Positions 34,064 through 42,910 of a stretch of DNA of 64,000 nt are shown one piece after another. Positions within the stretch are counted from its first letter, which is position 1. Each line of letters opens with the position of its first letter. A program made the position numbers and the translations under genes. Source of the stretch: an uncultured Hyphomicrobiales bacterium (GTDB taxonomy: Bacteria > Pseudomonadota > Alphaproteobacteria > Rhizobiales > Beijerinckiaceae); assembly GCA_903931945.1 (NCBI GenBank), contig CAIZEI010000062.1:1-64000 (forward strand). Direction: 5' to 3'. The notes beneath the pieces are model-generated. The model was not told the DNA's origin. It was given only the letters and a program-made list of their open reading frames with translations, and searched no databases.

Positions 34064-35080
34064 ATGCATTTCACACGACTATGGGCCATTCGAGCCGGCG
34101 CTGCAGGACAAGCCGATGCGATTTTTATGAATTTGGGGCAGATCGCCCTTTCGTCCGCAGAGGTCGAGGCGGACGCAAGTTGCATTCCCGCCACGCGGGT
34201 CGCCTTCAAGGCCGCTTTTGGCGGCGCTCTGGCGGAACGGCCCGAAGCCATTCCCGCGCAGGCGGGGCAATTGTTCCGCTTTGTTCATGAAATGAGCATC
34301 GGAGACCGGGTCATTTATCCCCGTCCGTTCGATCGGACCTTGCAATGGGGCGAAATTACCGGTCCCTACGTTTTTGAGGCGGAGAGCGGCGTCGAATTTT
34401 CGCATCGCCGCTCCGTGCGCTGGACTGGCAGACGCAGTCGCGACGAGTTCTCACAGGGGTCATTATATGAACTTGGCTCCCTGCTCGCCATGTTCGAGGT
34501 TAAATCTTTCGCCAGCGAACTCTGGCGAAAATTCGAAGGCGCCTCGCCAGGGCTTGAGGACGTTATCAACGTCTCGGAGGAAGATGCGACGGCTGCGGTC
34601 GGCCGCGATATCAGCGACACCACGCGCGACTTTATTTCAAAGAAAATCAAGGCCGAACTGAAGGGATTCCCGTTTGAACCCTTCATCGCCAATTTATTCA
34701 AGGCGATGGGATACCGGGCGCGCGTCACGCGCAAGGTCAAGGATGACGGGATCGACCTCATAGCCCACCGCGATGAACTGGGCATCGAGCCGCCAATCCT
34801 GAAAATTCAGGTGAAAGTTGTCGAGGCCAATATCGGCGCAGACAGCGTCAAGGCCTTCTACGCCATGATTCACGAACGCGAGGTCGGCGTTTTCATCACG
34901 ACGGGCGGGTTTTCGGCCAGCGCGCTCGATTTCGCGCGCACCAAAGCCAATCTGCGACTGATCAACGGCATTGAACTGGTTGACCTGATACAAAAATATT
35001 ACGACGAACTCGACCTCAACTACCGCCGGATGATCCCCTTGCGTCGCGTGTTCGTGCCCGATATCCCTGAAGCTGCGTAA
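34064..35080 (+). CDS. Mrr-like restriction endonuclease, solitary
   Basis: A 338-residue protein starting at ATG 34064 behind GGAGGAT. The C-terminal 120 residues form an Mrr_cat nuclease: DDGIDLIAHRDE with D231 and the IQVKV strand with Q249 and K251 (Mrr enzymes use D-x(n)-Q-x-K), followed by GVFITTGGFSASALDFA. The N-terminal 150 residues (ARVAF, GDRVIYPRPFDRTLQWGEI) may be a target-recognition domain. Mrr proteins cut modified, usually methylated, DNA. No methyltransferase lies nearby, as expected of a type IV enzyme. AT-rich upstream DNA hints at acquisition. Confidence 0.8.
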   Translation: MHFTRLWAIRAGAAGQADAIFMNLGQIALSSAEVEADASCIPATRVAFKAAFGGALAERPEAIPAQAGQLFRFVHEMSIGDRVIYPRPFDRTLQWGEITGPYVFEAESGVEFSHRRSVRWTGRRSRDEFSQGSLYELGSLLAMFEVKSFASELWRKFEGASPGLEDVINVSEEDATAAVGRDISDTTRDFISKKIKAELKGFPFEPFIANLFKAMGYRARVTRKVKDDGIDLIAHRDELGIEPPILKIQVKVVEANIGADSVKAFYAMIHEREVGVFITTGGFSASALDFARTKANLRLINGIELVDLIQKYYDELDLNYRRMIPLRRVFVPDIPEAA

Positions 35081-35250
35081 GGCGCCCTCTTTGGCAGGGT
35101 TTCCTTGCCATGCGTCGCTATTGGGGTTAAGGGTTACAGATTCCCGTTAGAGATCGTGAATATGAGGCAACGCCTCGGCCGGGCCGGAGCCCGGCGGCGC
35201 TTGCCCCGCGATCCCCCACCAAGGCGCGAAGGCGCCGCAAGGAGACTGAT

Positions 35251-35970
35251 ATGAGCGCCAACACACCGTTGATGCCCATGGCGACAGCCGTTTGGCTTGT
35301 GGAGAACACATCGCTGACCTTCGACCAGATCGCCGATTTCTGCAAATTGCATCCGCTCGAAGTCAAGGGGATCGCCGATGGCGAGGTTGCCGCCGGCATC
35401 AAGGGGCACGACCCAATAACCTCGAACCAGCTCACCCGTGACGCTATCGCCAGGGCAGAAAAGGACGCCAATGCAAAGCTGGCTCTGTCTGCGCCCAAAG
35501 TTGTTCTGCCGGAAGCCAAAAAGGTGCGTGGCGGGCGTTACACCCCATTGTCCCGCCGGCAGGACCGACCCAACGCGATCCTCTGGCTGCTGCGCAATCA
35601 CCCGGAGCTGAAAGACGCGCAGATCATGCGTCTTGTCGGCACCACAAAAACAACCCTGCAATCCATTCGCGAACGCACCCACTGGAACTCTGCGACCATG
35701 CAACCGCTGGATCCAGTAACGCTCGGCCTGTGCAAGCAGATCGATCTCGATATGGAAGTCGTCCGCGCCAACAAGGACCGTCCACGCGAGGCTGAAGATT
35801 CAGGCGCCACCCTGTTGCCGGCCGAAATCACAACCGATTATCGTCCCGAGCAGCCGCTGACGCACGAAAACGTGTTTGGCGCGGCCAAACCGGCGGCTCG
35901 CGAACAGGAAGAAAAAATCGATATCAATTCGGTTTTCGCCAAACTGAAAGATTTGAAGCCACAGGAATAG
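35251..35970 (+). CDS. trcR: DUF1013 cell-cycle transcriptional regulator TrcR
   Basis: A 239-residue protein of the alphaproteobacterial DUF1013 family, named TrcR after Caulobacter. Diagnostic stretches are MPMATAVWLVENTSLTFDQI at the start, FCKLHPLEVKGIADG, and RPNAILWLLRNHPELKDAQI followed by LVGTTKTTLQSIRERTHWN, a helix-turn-helix-like region. ATG 35251 is preceded by AGGAGACTGAT. It is a single-gene unit ending 6 bases from the convergent SulP gene. It likely modulates cell-cycle transcription with RNA polymerase (family knowledge). Confidence 0.87.
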   Translation: MSANTPLMPMATAVWLVENTSLTFDQIADFCKLHPLEVKGIADGEVAAGIKGHDPITSNQLTRDAIARAEKDANAKLALSAPKVVLPEAKKVRGGRYTPLSRRQDRPNAILWLLRNHPELKDAQIMRLVGTTKTTLQSIRERTHWNSATMQPLDPVTLGLCKQIDLDMEVVRANKDRPREAEDSGATLLPAEITTDYRPEQPLTHENVFGAAKPAAREQEEKIDINSVFAKLKDLKPQE

Positions 35971-35976
35971 CGGCTG

Positions 35977-37617
35977 TCAAAGTGTTTTGCGGGCGCCGTC
36001 GACGGCGTCCGCCACACTCCAGAACGCGCGCTCCGACGAGGCCAGATGTTTCGCATTGGTCCGCGCAAGCAAGTCGCGCGTTGCATCTTTCACACGAGCC
36101 AGAAACAGGATCCGTCCCGCGCGTGTCAGACGCGCTTCGAACTCGACCAGAGCCTCCAGCGCCGTGCTGTCGAAATCGTCGGTTTCCTCGATACTCAAGA
36201 CCAGTCTGGCTGAAGTCGCACGCCGCTCAAGTTGAGCGAAAATACGTTCCGCATTGGTGAAAAATATCGGCTCGCCGGGCCGAAAAACCGCAATCGCCGG
36301 ATCGATGACAGCTTCTGGATGCATCGCAGTATCGACAAAATCCCGTGTGGCGTCGAGCTGCCCCAGCGTCGCAACATTGGGTTGGGAAAAGCGCCGGATG
36401 ACGGCGGCGAGCGACAGGCCGATGGCGATCAGCATTCCGTTCAGCACGCCAAAAGCCAGCACAGCGACCGCAGCGCCTGTCGCTACATATTGATCGCGAT
36501 TCATCCGCCACAAATCCAGCAATGGTTTGGGATTCAACGCGTGCGCCAGCGCGGCTATAACGACGGCCGCCAGCGCGGCCTCCGGCAATTGTGCAACAAA
36601 TTGTCCGCCCAGCGCCATCAGGGCCACAACGGCGAAAGCCGCGATGACGCCGGCCAGACGCGAACGCGCGCCCGCCGCCTCATTGGCGGACGTCGCGGAA
36701 AATCCTGCGCCCACCGCCATGCCGCGCATCAGTCCGGACGCAACATTCGCCAGCCCCATCGCGATCAGTTCGCGACTGGCGTCCAGCGGCTCGTTGTGCC
36801 GGAGCGCGTATGTGCGCATCGCGCCCCAGGATTCGGCATAGATAATCATGGCCAAAGGCACAGCGAGTTGCGCCAGCCGGCTCCAGTCGTTCAGCGAAAG
36901 CGATGGCGCGCCAGGCGCAAGAAGCGCGATATCAATTTTACCGACGCAAGCCGCGCCGCCATCGCAGATATGCGCCGACATGGAAACAGCGACGCCCAAC
37001 GCCAGAACGACAAAGGCGCCGGGAACGAGAGGGAATCGCTTGAGCGTAAAGAGCACCGCAAGCGCGGCGATTCCCACGGCCAGTGCGACCGGGTTCCAGT
37101 GCGGGGCCTGCGCGAGCAACGAACCCAGGATTTGAACGGGATCGCCGCTGGCCCGAACCCCGGCAATCATGGGCGCCTGCTTGATGACGATCGTCAACGC
37201 CAATCCGAAGGCAAATCCACGCAACACAGGCCGCGATATAAAATCGGCAAGTGCGCCCAACCGGGCAAGGCCAGCCATCAGAAACACCAGGCCGGTGAAC
37301 ATCACGAGCCCGAAGGCCAGCGCCAGCTTTTCAGTATCGCCCGCGTTGGGGAACGACGCCACTGCCGCAGCCAGAATCGCTGCAGATGACGATGTCGGCG
37401 CCGTAATGGCAAATCGGCTGCGCCCCATTGCGGCGTAAACCAGCAGTCCGATGACCGCCGCAAAAATGGCGTGATCCGGCGTGAGGCCTGCAATTGTCGA
37501 ATAGGCGACCGCTTCGGGCAACAACAGACCGGCGACAGACAGACCGGCAATGACATCGCCCAGCCCGTTGGAGCGGGACGGCCGGACGGCTGCAACAGTG
37601 CTCAACGAGACCTCCAT
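35977..37617 (-). CDS. SulP (SLC26-like) anion transporter with STAS domain
   Basis: A 546-residue transporter. The first 400 residues contain about 12 helices with family motifs (GLSVAGLLLPEAVAYSTIAG near residue 25, ISRPVLRGFAFGLAL, NVASGLMRGMAVGAGFSATSAN). The C-terminus (about 435-540) is a STAS domain with the EETDDFDSTALEAL loop. SulP proteins import sulfate, bicarbonate or C4-dicarboxylates by Na+ or H+ coupling. There is no fused carbonic anhydrase or other clue to the substrate. Divergent from the HpnK-like gene. Confidence 0.88.
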   Translation of the reverse strand: MEVSLSTVAAVRPSRSNGLGDVIAGLSVAGLLLPEAVAYSTIAGLTPDHAIFAAVIGLLVYAAMGRSRFAITAPTSSSAAILAAAVASFPNAGDTEKLALAFGLVMFTGLVFLMAGLARLGALADFISRPVLRGFAFGLALTIVIKQAPMIAGVRASGDPVQILGSLLAQAPHWNPVALAVGIAALAVLFTLKRFPLVPGAFVVLALGVAVSMSAHICDGGAACVGKIDIALLAPGAPSLSLNDWSRLAQLAVPLAMIIYAESWGAMRTYALRHNEPLDASRELIAMGLANVASGLMRGMAVGAGFSATSANEAAGARSRLAGVIAAFAVVALMALGGQFVAQLPEAALAAVVIAALAHALNPKPLLDLWRMNRDQYVATGAAVAVLAFGVLNGMLIAIGLSLAAVIRRFSQPNVATLGQLDATRDFVDTAMHPEAVIDPAIAVFRPGEPIFFTNAERIFAQLERRATSARLVLSIEETDDFDSTALEALVEFEARLTRAGRILFLARVKDATRDLLARTNAKHLASSERAFWSVADAVDGARKTL

Positions 37618-37740
37618 GCGTCATGACAGAAATATGACGCACGCCAACCCTAACGCTTTGCGCCACCGGCGCAAGCTTGCCCACGATGATCGCCAGCTCG
37701 CGACAGGGGTGAAACGCGTCCGGCTCCATGCTACAGCCGT

Positions 37741-38607
37741 ATGGTGCCAAATCCCGTTCGCATCATGCTCTGCGCCGACGACTACGCCATCTCTCCAGGC
37801 GTTTCGCGCGGCATTCTGGCGGCGCTTGACGCTGGAAGACTGACCGCGACTTCAGCAATGACGAACCGCCCCGCATGGCCCGAAGCAGCGCGTGACCTCA
37901 CAGCTTTTCGGGGGCGCAGGGATTTGGGCCTTCACCTCAATCTCACGGCTGGCGCGCCATGCGGACCCATGCCCCGTTTCGCGCCCCGGGGCGCGTTTCC
38001 CCCGATTGGAGAAGTGGTGAAACAATCGCTCCTGCGCCGATTGCCGGTCGAGGAAATTCGCGCCGAGATTGCCCGCCAGATTGACGGCTTTGCAGCAGAA
38101 ATGGGCGCGCCGCCGGATTTCGTCGATGGACATCAGCATGTCCATATCCTGCCGGGCGTTCGCCGCTGGCTGATCGAGGACCTCGCGCGCCGTGGCTGGG
38201 CCGGGACAGTCTGGCTACGCGACAGTTCCGACCAGCCCGCAGCGATCTGCGCGCGGCGTGTCGAGGCCGTCAAGGCGCTTCAGGTGTATGCGCTCGGTCG
38301 GGGGTTTCGGCAGGAGGCCGCGCAGGCCGGCTTTGCAACCAATATCGGCTTTTCCGGTTTTTCCTCCTTTGACGCCGGTCGCTCATTTGCGACCGATTTC
38401 AGCGCATTCTTGACGAGACCGGGGCCTCGCCATCTCATCATGTGCCACCCCGGCCATCCCGACGCCGCGCTGGCCGAGATCGATGACGTCTCGCAGACCC
38501 GGTCGCAGGAGCTGGCTTTCCTGATGTCCGATGCGTTTCCTGCGCTCATGGCCGCCGGGCACGCCATTCTATCGTGCTGGAATGGGTCGATTTTAACCGG
38601 GCCTTAA
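37741..38607 (+). CDS. hpnK: ChbG/HpnK-family (YdjC) deacetylase
   Basis: A 288-residue YdjC-fold carbohydrate deacetylase. The metal/catalytic motifs are LCADDYAISPGVS at the N-terminus, GLHLNLT, and DGHQHVHILPGVR near residue 122. ChbG acts on chitobiose; HpnK homologues are associated with hopanoid synthesis. With no hopanoid or chitin genes in the window, the HpnK name is a family label and not a proven role. It starts with ATG 37741 and is divergent from SulP. Confidence 0.75.
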   Translation: MVPNPVRIMLCADDYAISPGVSRGILAALDAGRLTATSAMTNRPAWPEAARDLTAFRGRRDLGLHLNLTAGAPCGPMPRFAPRGAFPPIGEVVKQSLLRRLPVEEIRAEIARQIDGFAAEMGAPPDFVDGHQHVHILPGVRRWLIEDLARRGWAGTVWLRDSSDQPAAICARRVEAVKALQVYALGRGFRQEAAQAGFATNIGFSGFSSFDAGRSFATDFSAFLTRPGPRHLIMCHPGHPDAALAEIDDVSQTRSQELAFLMSDAFPALMAAGHAILSCWNGSILTGP

Positions 38608-38682
38608 GGCTGATGTGACGATCATTGCGAGAATTTTCCTCTCGCCGAGGAAGCCGATTGCCGCGAAACAGGCCTTCCAGAT

Positions 38683-39990
38683 ATGTTCAACATACCGCTT
38701 CAATCCCAAAAATTACCGAAAGTTCGGGCGGAGGCCGAAAAGGCCGCCCTTCACGCTGGCTCATTTCGAGAAGCGATCGTCATCAAGGCGACGATGGTCG
38801 TCGGCGTTGTGGTCGCCCCGCTGTTCATGGTCCAGTTGTTCAGCCGGGGCTGGCCGACGGGCGCGGACCTGACATGGTCATTCATCATTTGCGCGATCAT
38901 CATGGCCAGCGTTGCGGGCGTGATGCATGTCATTTTGATGCGTTTGACCGCCCCGATCGAGGAATTGACCGCCAGTATGCTGAAGCTCGCCAATGGCGAC
39001 CTGTCGGCCCCGCTCACAGCTCTGGGTCGCAACGACGAAATCGGCGCCATGGCGGGCGCCGTCGACCATTTTCGCAATGGCCTGATCGAACGCGGTCGGC
39101 TGCAGAATGAAATCGCCGCATCAGCTTCCAGCACTTCCGAGCGGCAGAAGAAGGTCGATGCGCTGATCCACGAATTCCGGGACACGGTCGGCGATGCCCT
39201 GCGAAAGGTGACCGCGCATAGCGACCAGATGGCGCGCGCCGCCGATGGACTCTCCTCCATCGCAGCCGAAAGCTCCCGTCGTTCGCGCGATGCGGCGACC
39301 GCGACCAACAAGGCGTCCGGCAACGTCAAAACTGTCGCCACGGCGGCAGAGGAGCTGTCAGCCTCCATCGGCGAAATCGAAGATCAGGTGATTCGCACGC
39401 GTTCGGTCGTCGTCGATGCCGCGCGGACGACGACAACAACAACGGCGACGATCGGCGGCCTCGCGGAAAAGGCGCATCAGATCGGCGAAATCATCGGACT
39501 CATTCAGGCCATTGCCGCGCAGACCAATTTGCTGGCGCTGAACGCGACAATCGAGGCCGCGCGGGCGGGCGAAGCTGGCCGCGGCTTTGCGGTCGTCGCC
39601 CAGGAGGTCAAATCGCTCGCCAACCAGACCGCGCGCGCCACAGACCGCATCGCCGAGCATGTGCAGGCGATCCAGAGCGCAACCGGCGAGGCGGTCGATG
39701 CGATCAATTCCATCGTGACCACAATGAATCAGGCGGAAGGCTTTACCGCTGGCATCGCAGTCGCCATCGAGGAACAGGCCGCTGCGACAAACCAGATATC
39801 GCGCGGCGTCTCGGAGGCTGTTGCGGGCGCCGGACTCGTGTCTGAGAATATGGAGGGCCTCTCGTTGATGGTCGCCAAGACGGATCAATCCGCCTCCGAG
39901 GTCCACCAGGCCGCCAACGATGTGGCCTCGCAGGCGCGCCACCTCAACGACACCATCGAAGATTTCCTGCGCAATGTCGCCAGGGGATGA
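38683..39990 (+). CDS. methyl-accepting chemotaxis protein, minimal sensor
   Basis: A 435-residue chemoreceptor. Two membrane helices lie at about 28-52 and 62-85 with a loop of only about ten residues between them, so there is almost no periplasmic sensor domain. A HAMP domain follows ([21 protein letters not shown]), then the signalling domain with the tip region [21 protein letters not shown] and [13 protein letters not shown]-like segment ([17 protein letters not shown]). Such a receptor may sense membrane state, internal cues or work as a transducer. No che genes are in the window. Confidence 0.88.
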   Translation: MFNIPLQSQKLPKVRAEAEKAALHAGSFREAIVIKATMVVGVVVAPLFMVQLFSRGWPTGADLTWSFIICAIIMASVAGVMHVILMRLTAPIEELTASMLKLANGDLSAPLTALGRNDEIGAMAGAVDHFRNGLIERGRLQNEIAASASSTSERQKKVDALIHEFRDTVGDALRKVTAHSDQMARAADGLSSIAAESSRRSRDAATATNKASGNVKTVATAAEELSASIGEIEDQVIRTRSVVVDAARTTTTTTATIGGLAEKAHQIGEIIGLIQAIAAQTNLLALNATIEAARAGEAGRGFAVVAQEVKSLANQTARATDRIAEHVQAIQSATGEAVDAINSIVTTMNQAEGFTAGIAVAIEEQAAATNQISRGVSEAVAGAGLVSENMEGLSLMVAKTDQSASEVHQAANDVASQARHLNDTIEDFLRNVARG

Positions 39991-40015
39991 GGTAGGCCAA
40001 GGCAGCGCTGGCAAC

Positions 40016-40045
40016 CACGCGATCTGAAAGCACGCGATCTGAAAG
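40016..40045 (+). repeat. tandem 15-bp duplication before sodB
   Basis: CACGCGATCTGAAAG occurs twice in direct succession (40016-40030, 40031-40045). The pair is bracketed by GGCAAC and GTTGCC, so the whole could also form a long hairpin base. It ends exactly where the probable -35 element of the sodB promoter begins. Confidence 0.85.
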
Positions 40046-40075
40046 TTGCCAAAAAATCCGGGATTGGGGTATGAT
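40046..40075 (+). promoter_or_regulatory. probable sigma-70 promoter of sodB
   Basis: TTGCCA (40046-40051) and TATGAT (40070-40075) are separated by 18 bases, a good match to housekeeping promoters, about 52 bases before the GTG start of sodB. No Fur- or OxyR-type site was recognised with confidence. Confidence 0.5.
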
Positions 40076-40126
40076 CGATTTCAAATCCCGAAAAATGGAT
40101 TTTTCTTCCAGTCTGAGGAGCGCGTC

Positions 40127-40726
40127 GTGGAATTAACTCTGCCAGCCTTGCCTTATGCGTATGACGCATTGCAGCCTTATATGTCAAAAGAAACCCTGGA
40201 ATATCATCATGATAAGCACCATCAGGCTTACGTGACCAACGGCAATAATCTGCTCAAGGGGACAGAGTTCGAAGGCAAGAGCCTTGAAGCGATCGTGACA
40301 GGTTCATTCGGCAAGAACGCCGGCCTGTTCAATAATTCCGCGCAGCATTTCAACCATATGCATTTCTGGAAATGGATGAAGCCCAATGGCGGCGGCAAAA
40401 TCCCCGGCGCGCTCGAAAAAGCGCTGATCGATTCTTTCGGCACGCTCGACAAAATGAAGGAAGACTTCATCCAGGCCGGCGTGACGCAATTCGGTTCGGG
40501 CTGGCATTGGCTCACCGTGCAGAACGGCAAGATCGTCATCACCAAGACCGCCAATGGCGAGAATCCGCTGGTGCATGGCGGCAAGCCAATTCTCGGCAAT
40601 GACGTGTGGGAGCACAGCTACTACATCGATTATCGCAATCGTCGCCCTGACTATTGCAAGGCCTTCATCGAGCATCTCGTGAACTGGGAATATGTGGCCG
40701 AATTGTATGAAGCCGCTATCAAGTAG
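40127..40726 (+). CDS. sodB: superoxide dismutase, Fe/Mn family
   Basis: A 199-residue cytosolic enzyme; GTG start at 40127 after GAGGAG, which gives the usual VELTLPALPY N-terminus. The four metal ligands are H27, H77 (FNHMHFW), D159 and H163 (NDVWEHSYYIDY). Q73 in the SAQHFNH segment is at the position used by Fe-type enzymes, so iron is more likely than manganese. It converts superoxide to O2 and H2O2. The gene stands alone, with its own promoter and a clear terminator. Confidence 0.93.
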   Translation: MELTLPALPYAYDALQPYMSKETLEYHHDKHHQAYVTNGNNLLKGTEFEGKSLEAIVTGSFGKNAGLFNNSAQHFNHMHFWKWMKPNGGGKIPGALEKALIDSFGTLDKMKEDFIQAGVTQFGSGWHWLTVQNGKIVITKTANGENPLVHGGKPILGNDVWEHSYYIDYRNRRPDYCKAFIEHLVNWEYVAELYEAAIK

Positions 40727-40763
40727 ATCTTGACTTCAGTCCAGCCGGGAAATCCGGCCTGTG

Positions 40764-40792
40764 CGGCCTCCCCACCATCGGGAGGCCGTTTT
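40764..40792 (+). terminator. Rho-independent terminator of sodB
   Basis: A perfect nine-base-pair stem (40764-40772 with 40780-40788) with a seven-base loop is followed directly by TTTT. It sits about 40 bases downstream of the sodB stop and 11 bases before the convergent receptor gene ends. Confidence 0.85.
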
Positions 40793-40802
40793 CGTAAGGG
40801 GT

Positions 40803-41819
40803 CTACCGGAACAACTCATTGTACACCCGCTGCCACATATCGCCGTCCCGCGCGAAGGCGTCGGGCGGAAAATAGAGTGGATTGAAACCGCCCGCTTCCG
40901 GTTTCAGGGCAGGCGTTTTGGCCTCGACGCTCGGCATGGCTGGCAGATAGTCGGACGCGGCCAGCACGTGCTGGCCCTCTTCGGACGCAATGAAATCAAG
41001 CAGCAGCCGCGCGGCATTGGGATGCGGCGCATTTTTGACGATGCTTGTCACCTGCATCGGCGCCGCAATCGGCTCTAGCTTGATCCAGTCGACAGGCGCT
41101 CCCTTCTGCGCGCTCAGGACGGCGTGGTGGTTGAATATGGAAAGCGCAATCGGATATTCCCCCGCAATCACCTGATCGAGAACCGCGCGCGCGGTGATGT
41201 CCGTATTGACGATCTCCTGACGGGCAAGTTTCTTCAGCCAGTCCATACCGGCGTTTTCGCCGAGCTGACGCAAGATCGCCCCGACAAAAATGGGCCCGCC
41301 AGCGCTGCGCGCGGTGCTCCACGCCATTTTGCCTTTCCATCGCGGGTCCAGCAGATCGTCCCGTTTTTTGGGCGCAATGTCGGCAGCAACCAATGTCGTA
41401 TTGTAGCCGGGCGTCAGAAAATAAAGATTGGTGGCGATCCACAGGCCATCGGGGTCTTTCAGTTCGGCTGGATATTTGCTCGCCTGCGCAGACACATATT
41501 TTTCGACAAGGCCCGCTTTGGCAACCGGCGGCTCGGACTCGATGCCATCGAAGACATCGCCTTGCGGCGCGCCTGCGCGCCCCTCATTGATAACTTTCAA
41601 AGCGGTTGGCAGCGAATCTGCGCGCGAGAACTGAACATCGATACCCGGGTATCGCTTTTCGAAGGCCGACTTGAGAGGCAGGACGGCCTGATTCACGATG
41701 AGCGTCGTGTACCAGACCACGCGACCCTCGGCTTTTGCCGCCGCATAGAGCTCAGCCTCGCCAGCGCATGCCGCACGCATGAAACTCATCGCTGCGAAAA
41801 CAACGACCAGCGTTTTCAT
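40803..41819 (-). CDS. ABC-type (iron/spermidine-like) solute-binding protein
   Basis: A 338-residue receptor. ATG 41819 overlaps the preceding gene's stop by four bases (ATGA) and follows GGGAGC, so translation is coupled. Signal peptide: MKTLVVVFAAMSFMRAACA. The mature chain EAELYAAAKAEGRVVWYTTL with DDLLDPRWKGKMAWS and HPNAARLLLDFIASEEGQ is typical of the FbpA/AfuA-like cluster (PF13416/PF13343). It is a paralogue of the gene just upstream. Ligand could be Fe3+, a ferric chelate or an organic anion. Confidence 0.85.
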   Translation of the reverse strand: MKTLVVVFAAMSFMRAACAGEAELYAAAKAEGRVVWYTTLIVNQAVLPLKSAFEKRYPGIDVQFSRADSLPTALKVINEGRAGAPQGDVFDGIESEPPVAKAGLVEKYVSAQASKYPAELKDPDGLWIATNLYFLTPGYNTTLVAADIAPKKRDDLLDPRWKGKMAWSTARSAGGPIFVGAILRQLGENAGMDWLKKLARQEIVNTDITARAVLDQVIAGEYPIALSIFNHHAVLSAQKGAPVDWIKLEPIAAPMQVTSIVKNAPHPNAARLLLDFIASEEGQHVLAASDYLPAMPSVEAKTPALKPEAGGFNPLYFPPDAFARDGDMWQRVYNELFR

Positions 41820-42838
41820 CGGAAAAGCTCCCTGGCGACCGCAGCCCATTTCGTCGTCAGCGGATCCACGAAATCCGGACGCAACCACGTTGCGCGAAAT
41901 CCGCCATCCTCGGGCCGCATCCCCTTTTTCATGGCTGGCGCCCTGGGCAGGGCCGGCAGATAATCGGACTGCGCCAGAACCGTCTGCCCCTCCTCCGACA
42001 ACAGGAACTCCATCAGGAGCTTGCCCGCATTGGGGTGCGGCGCGTCCTTCAGGAGGCTCAGGGAATCGAAAGCAACGGGAACAGGCTGCATGGGCAGCCA
42101 ATCCACCGGCGCGCCCTTGCGCGCGCTGATGACGGCATGATGGTTAAACATCATCAGGCCGATGGGGTATTCGCCGGCGATCACCTGGTCGAGGATCGCG
42201 CGCGAAGACGCCTCGACATTGACGATCTGCTGCCCCGATAACTTGCGCAGATAGTCCATCCCCGCGTCTTCGCCCCGACTGGTCAGAATGTTGCCGACAA
42301 AGCCGATGGCGCCGGCGCTTGAATTTGGGTTCCACGCCATCTTGCCCTTCCATTTCGGATCGAGAAGATCGTCATAGGTTTTGGGAGCCTCATCCCTTGA
42401 AACCATCGATGTATTGAAACCCGGCGTGAAAACGAACAGCAGCAGCGCCCGCCAGTAGCCTTGCCTGTCTTTCATGTCCGGGGGATAATCGGCATCGTTG
42501 GCAAGAGTTGATGGCGTCAACAACCCCTCGCGCTGCATCGCGATATTATTTGTCACGCCATCGAAAATATCGGCCTGCATATGACCGGATTTTGCTTCGT
42601 TTAGCAGGCGGATCGCAGTCGGCCCTTCGTCATTGCGGGAATAATCCAGCGTTACGCCGGGATATTTCGCCTCAAAGGCGGCTTTCAAAGGCAACACCGC
42701 CTGATTGACAATCAGTGTCGTGTACCAGACGATATGCCCCTCTTTGGCGGCGGCTTCGATGGTGGATCGATCGGCTGCATGCACGCCCGCGATTGGCGGC
42801 AGCAGCGCGACGGCCAGGCGGCAGACGCCAAATTTCAT
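41816..42838 (-). CDS. ABC-type (iron/spermidine-like) solute-binding protein, first of tandem pair
   Basis: A 340-residue receptor; ATG 42838 behind GGAGGAAATA. Signal peptide FGVCRLAVALLPPIAGVHA, then EAAAKEGHIVWYTTLIVNQAV, DDLLDPKWKGKMAWN and PHPNAGKLLMEFLLSEEGQT. The identical YTTLIVNQAVLPLK block in both paralogues shows a recent duplication relative to other family members. No permease or ATPase gene flanks the pair: SOD lies downstream and rsh upstream. Confidence 0.85.
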   Translation of the reverse strand: MKFGVCRLAVALLPPIAGVHAADRSTIEAAAKEGHIVWYTTLIVNQAVLPLKAAFEAKYPGVTLDYSRNDEGPTAIRLLNEAKSGHMQADIFDGVTNNIAMQREGLLTPSTLANDADYPPDMKDRQGYWRALLLFVFTPGFNTSMVSRDEAPKTYDDLLDPKWKGKMAWNPNSSAGAIGFVGNILTSRGEDAGMDYLRKLSGQQIVNVEASSRAILDQVIAGEYPIGLMMFNHHAVISARKGAPVDWLPMQPVPVAFDSLSLLKDAPHPNAGKLLMEFLLSEEGQTVLAQSDYLPALPRAPAMKKGMRPEDGGFRATWLRPDFVDPLTTKWAAVARELFR

Positions 42839-42910
42839 TATTTCCTCCAACGCTTTGCAGGCAGAGTAGCCCGTGCATTCCTCGCCAGCAAGCGGGCGGG
42901 ATAGAGCGCC

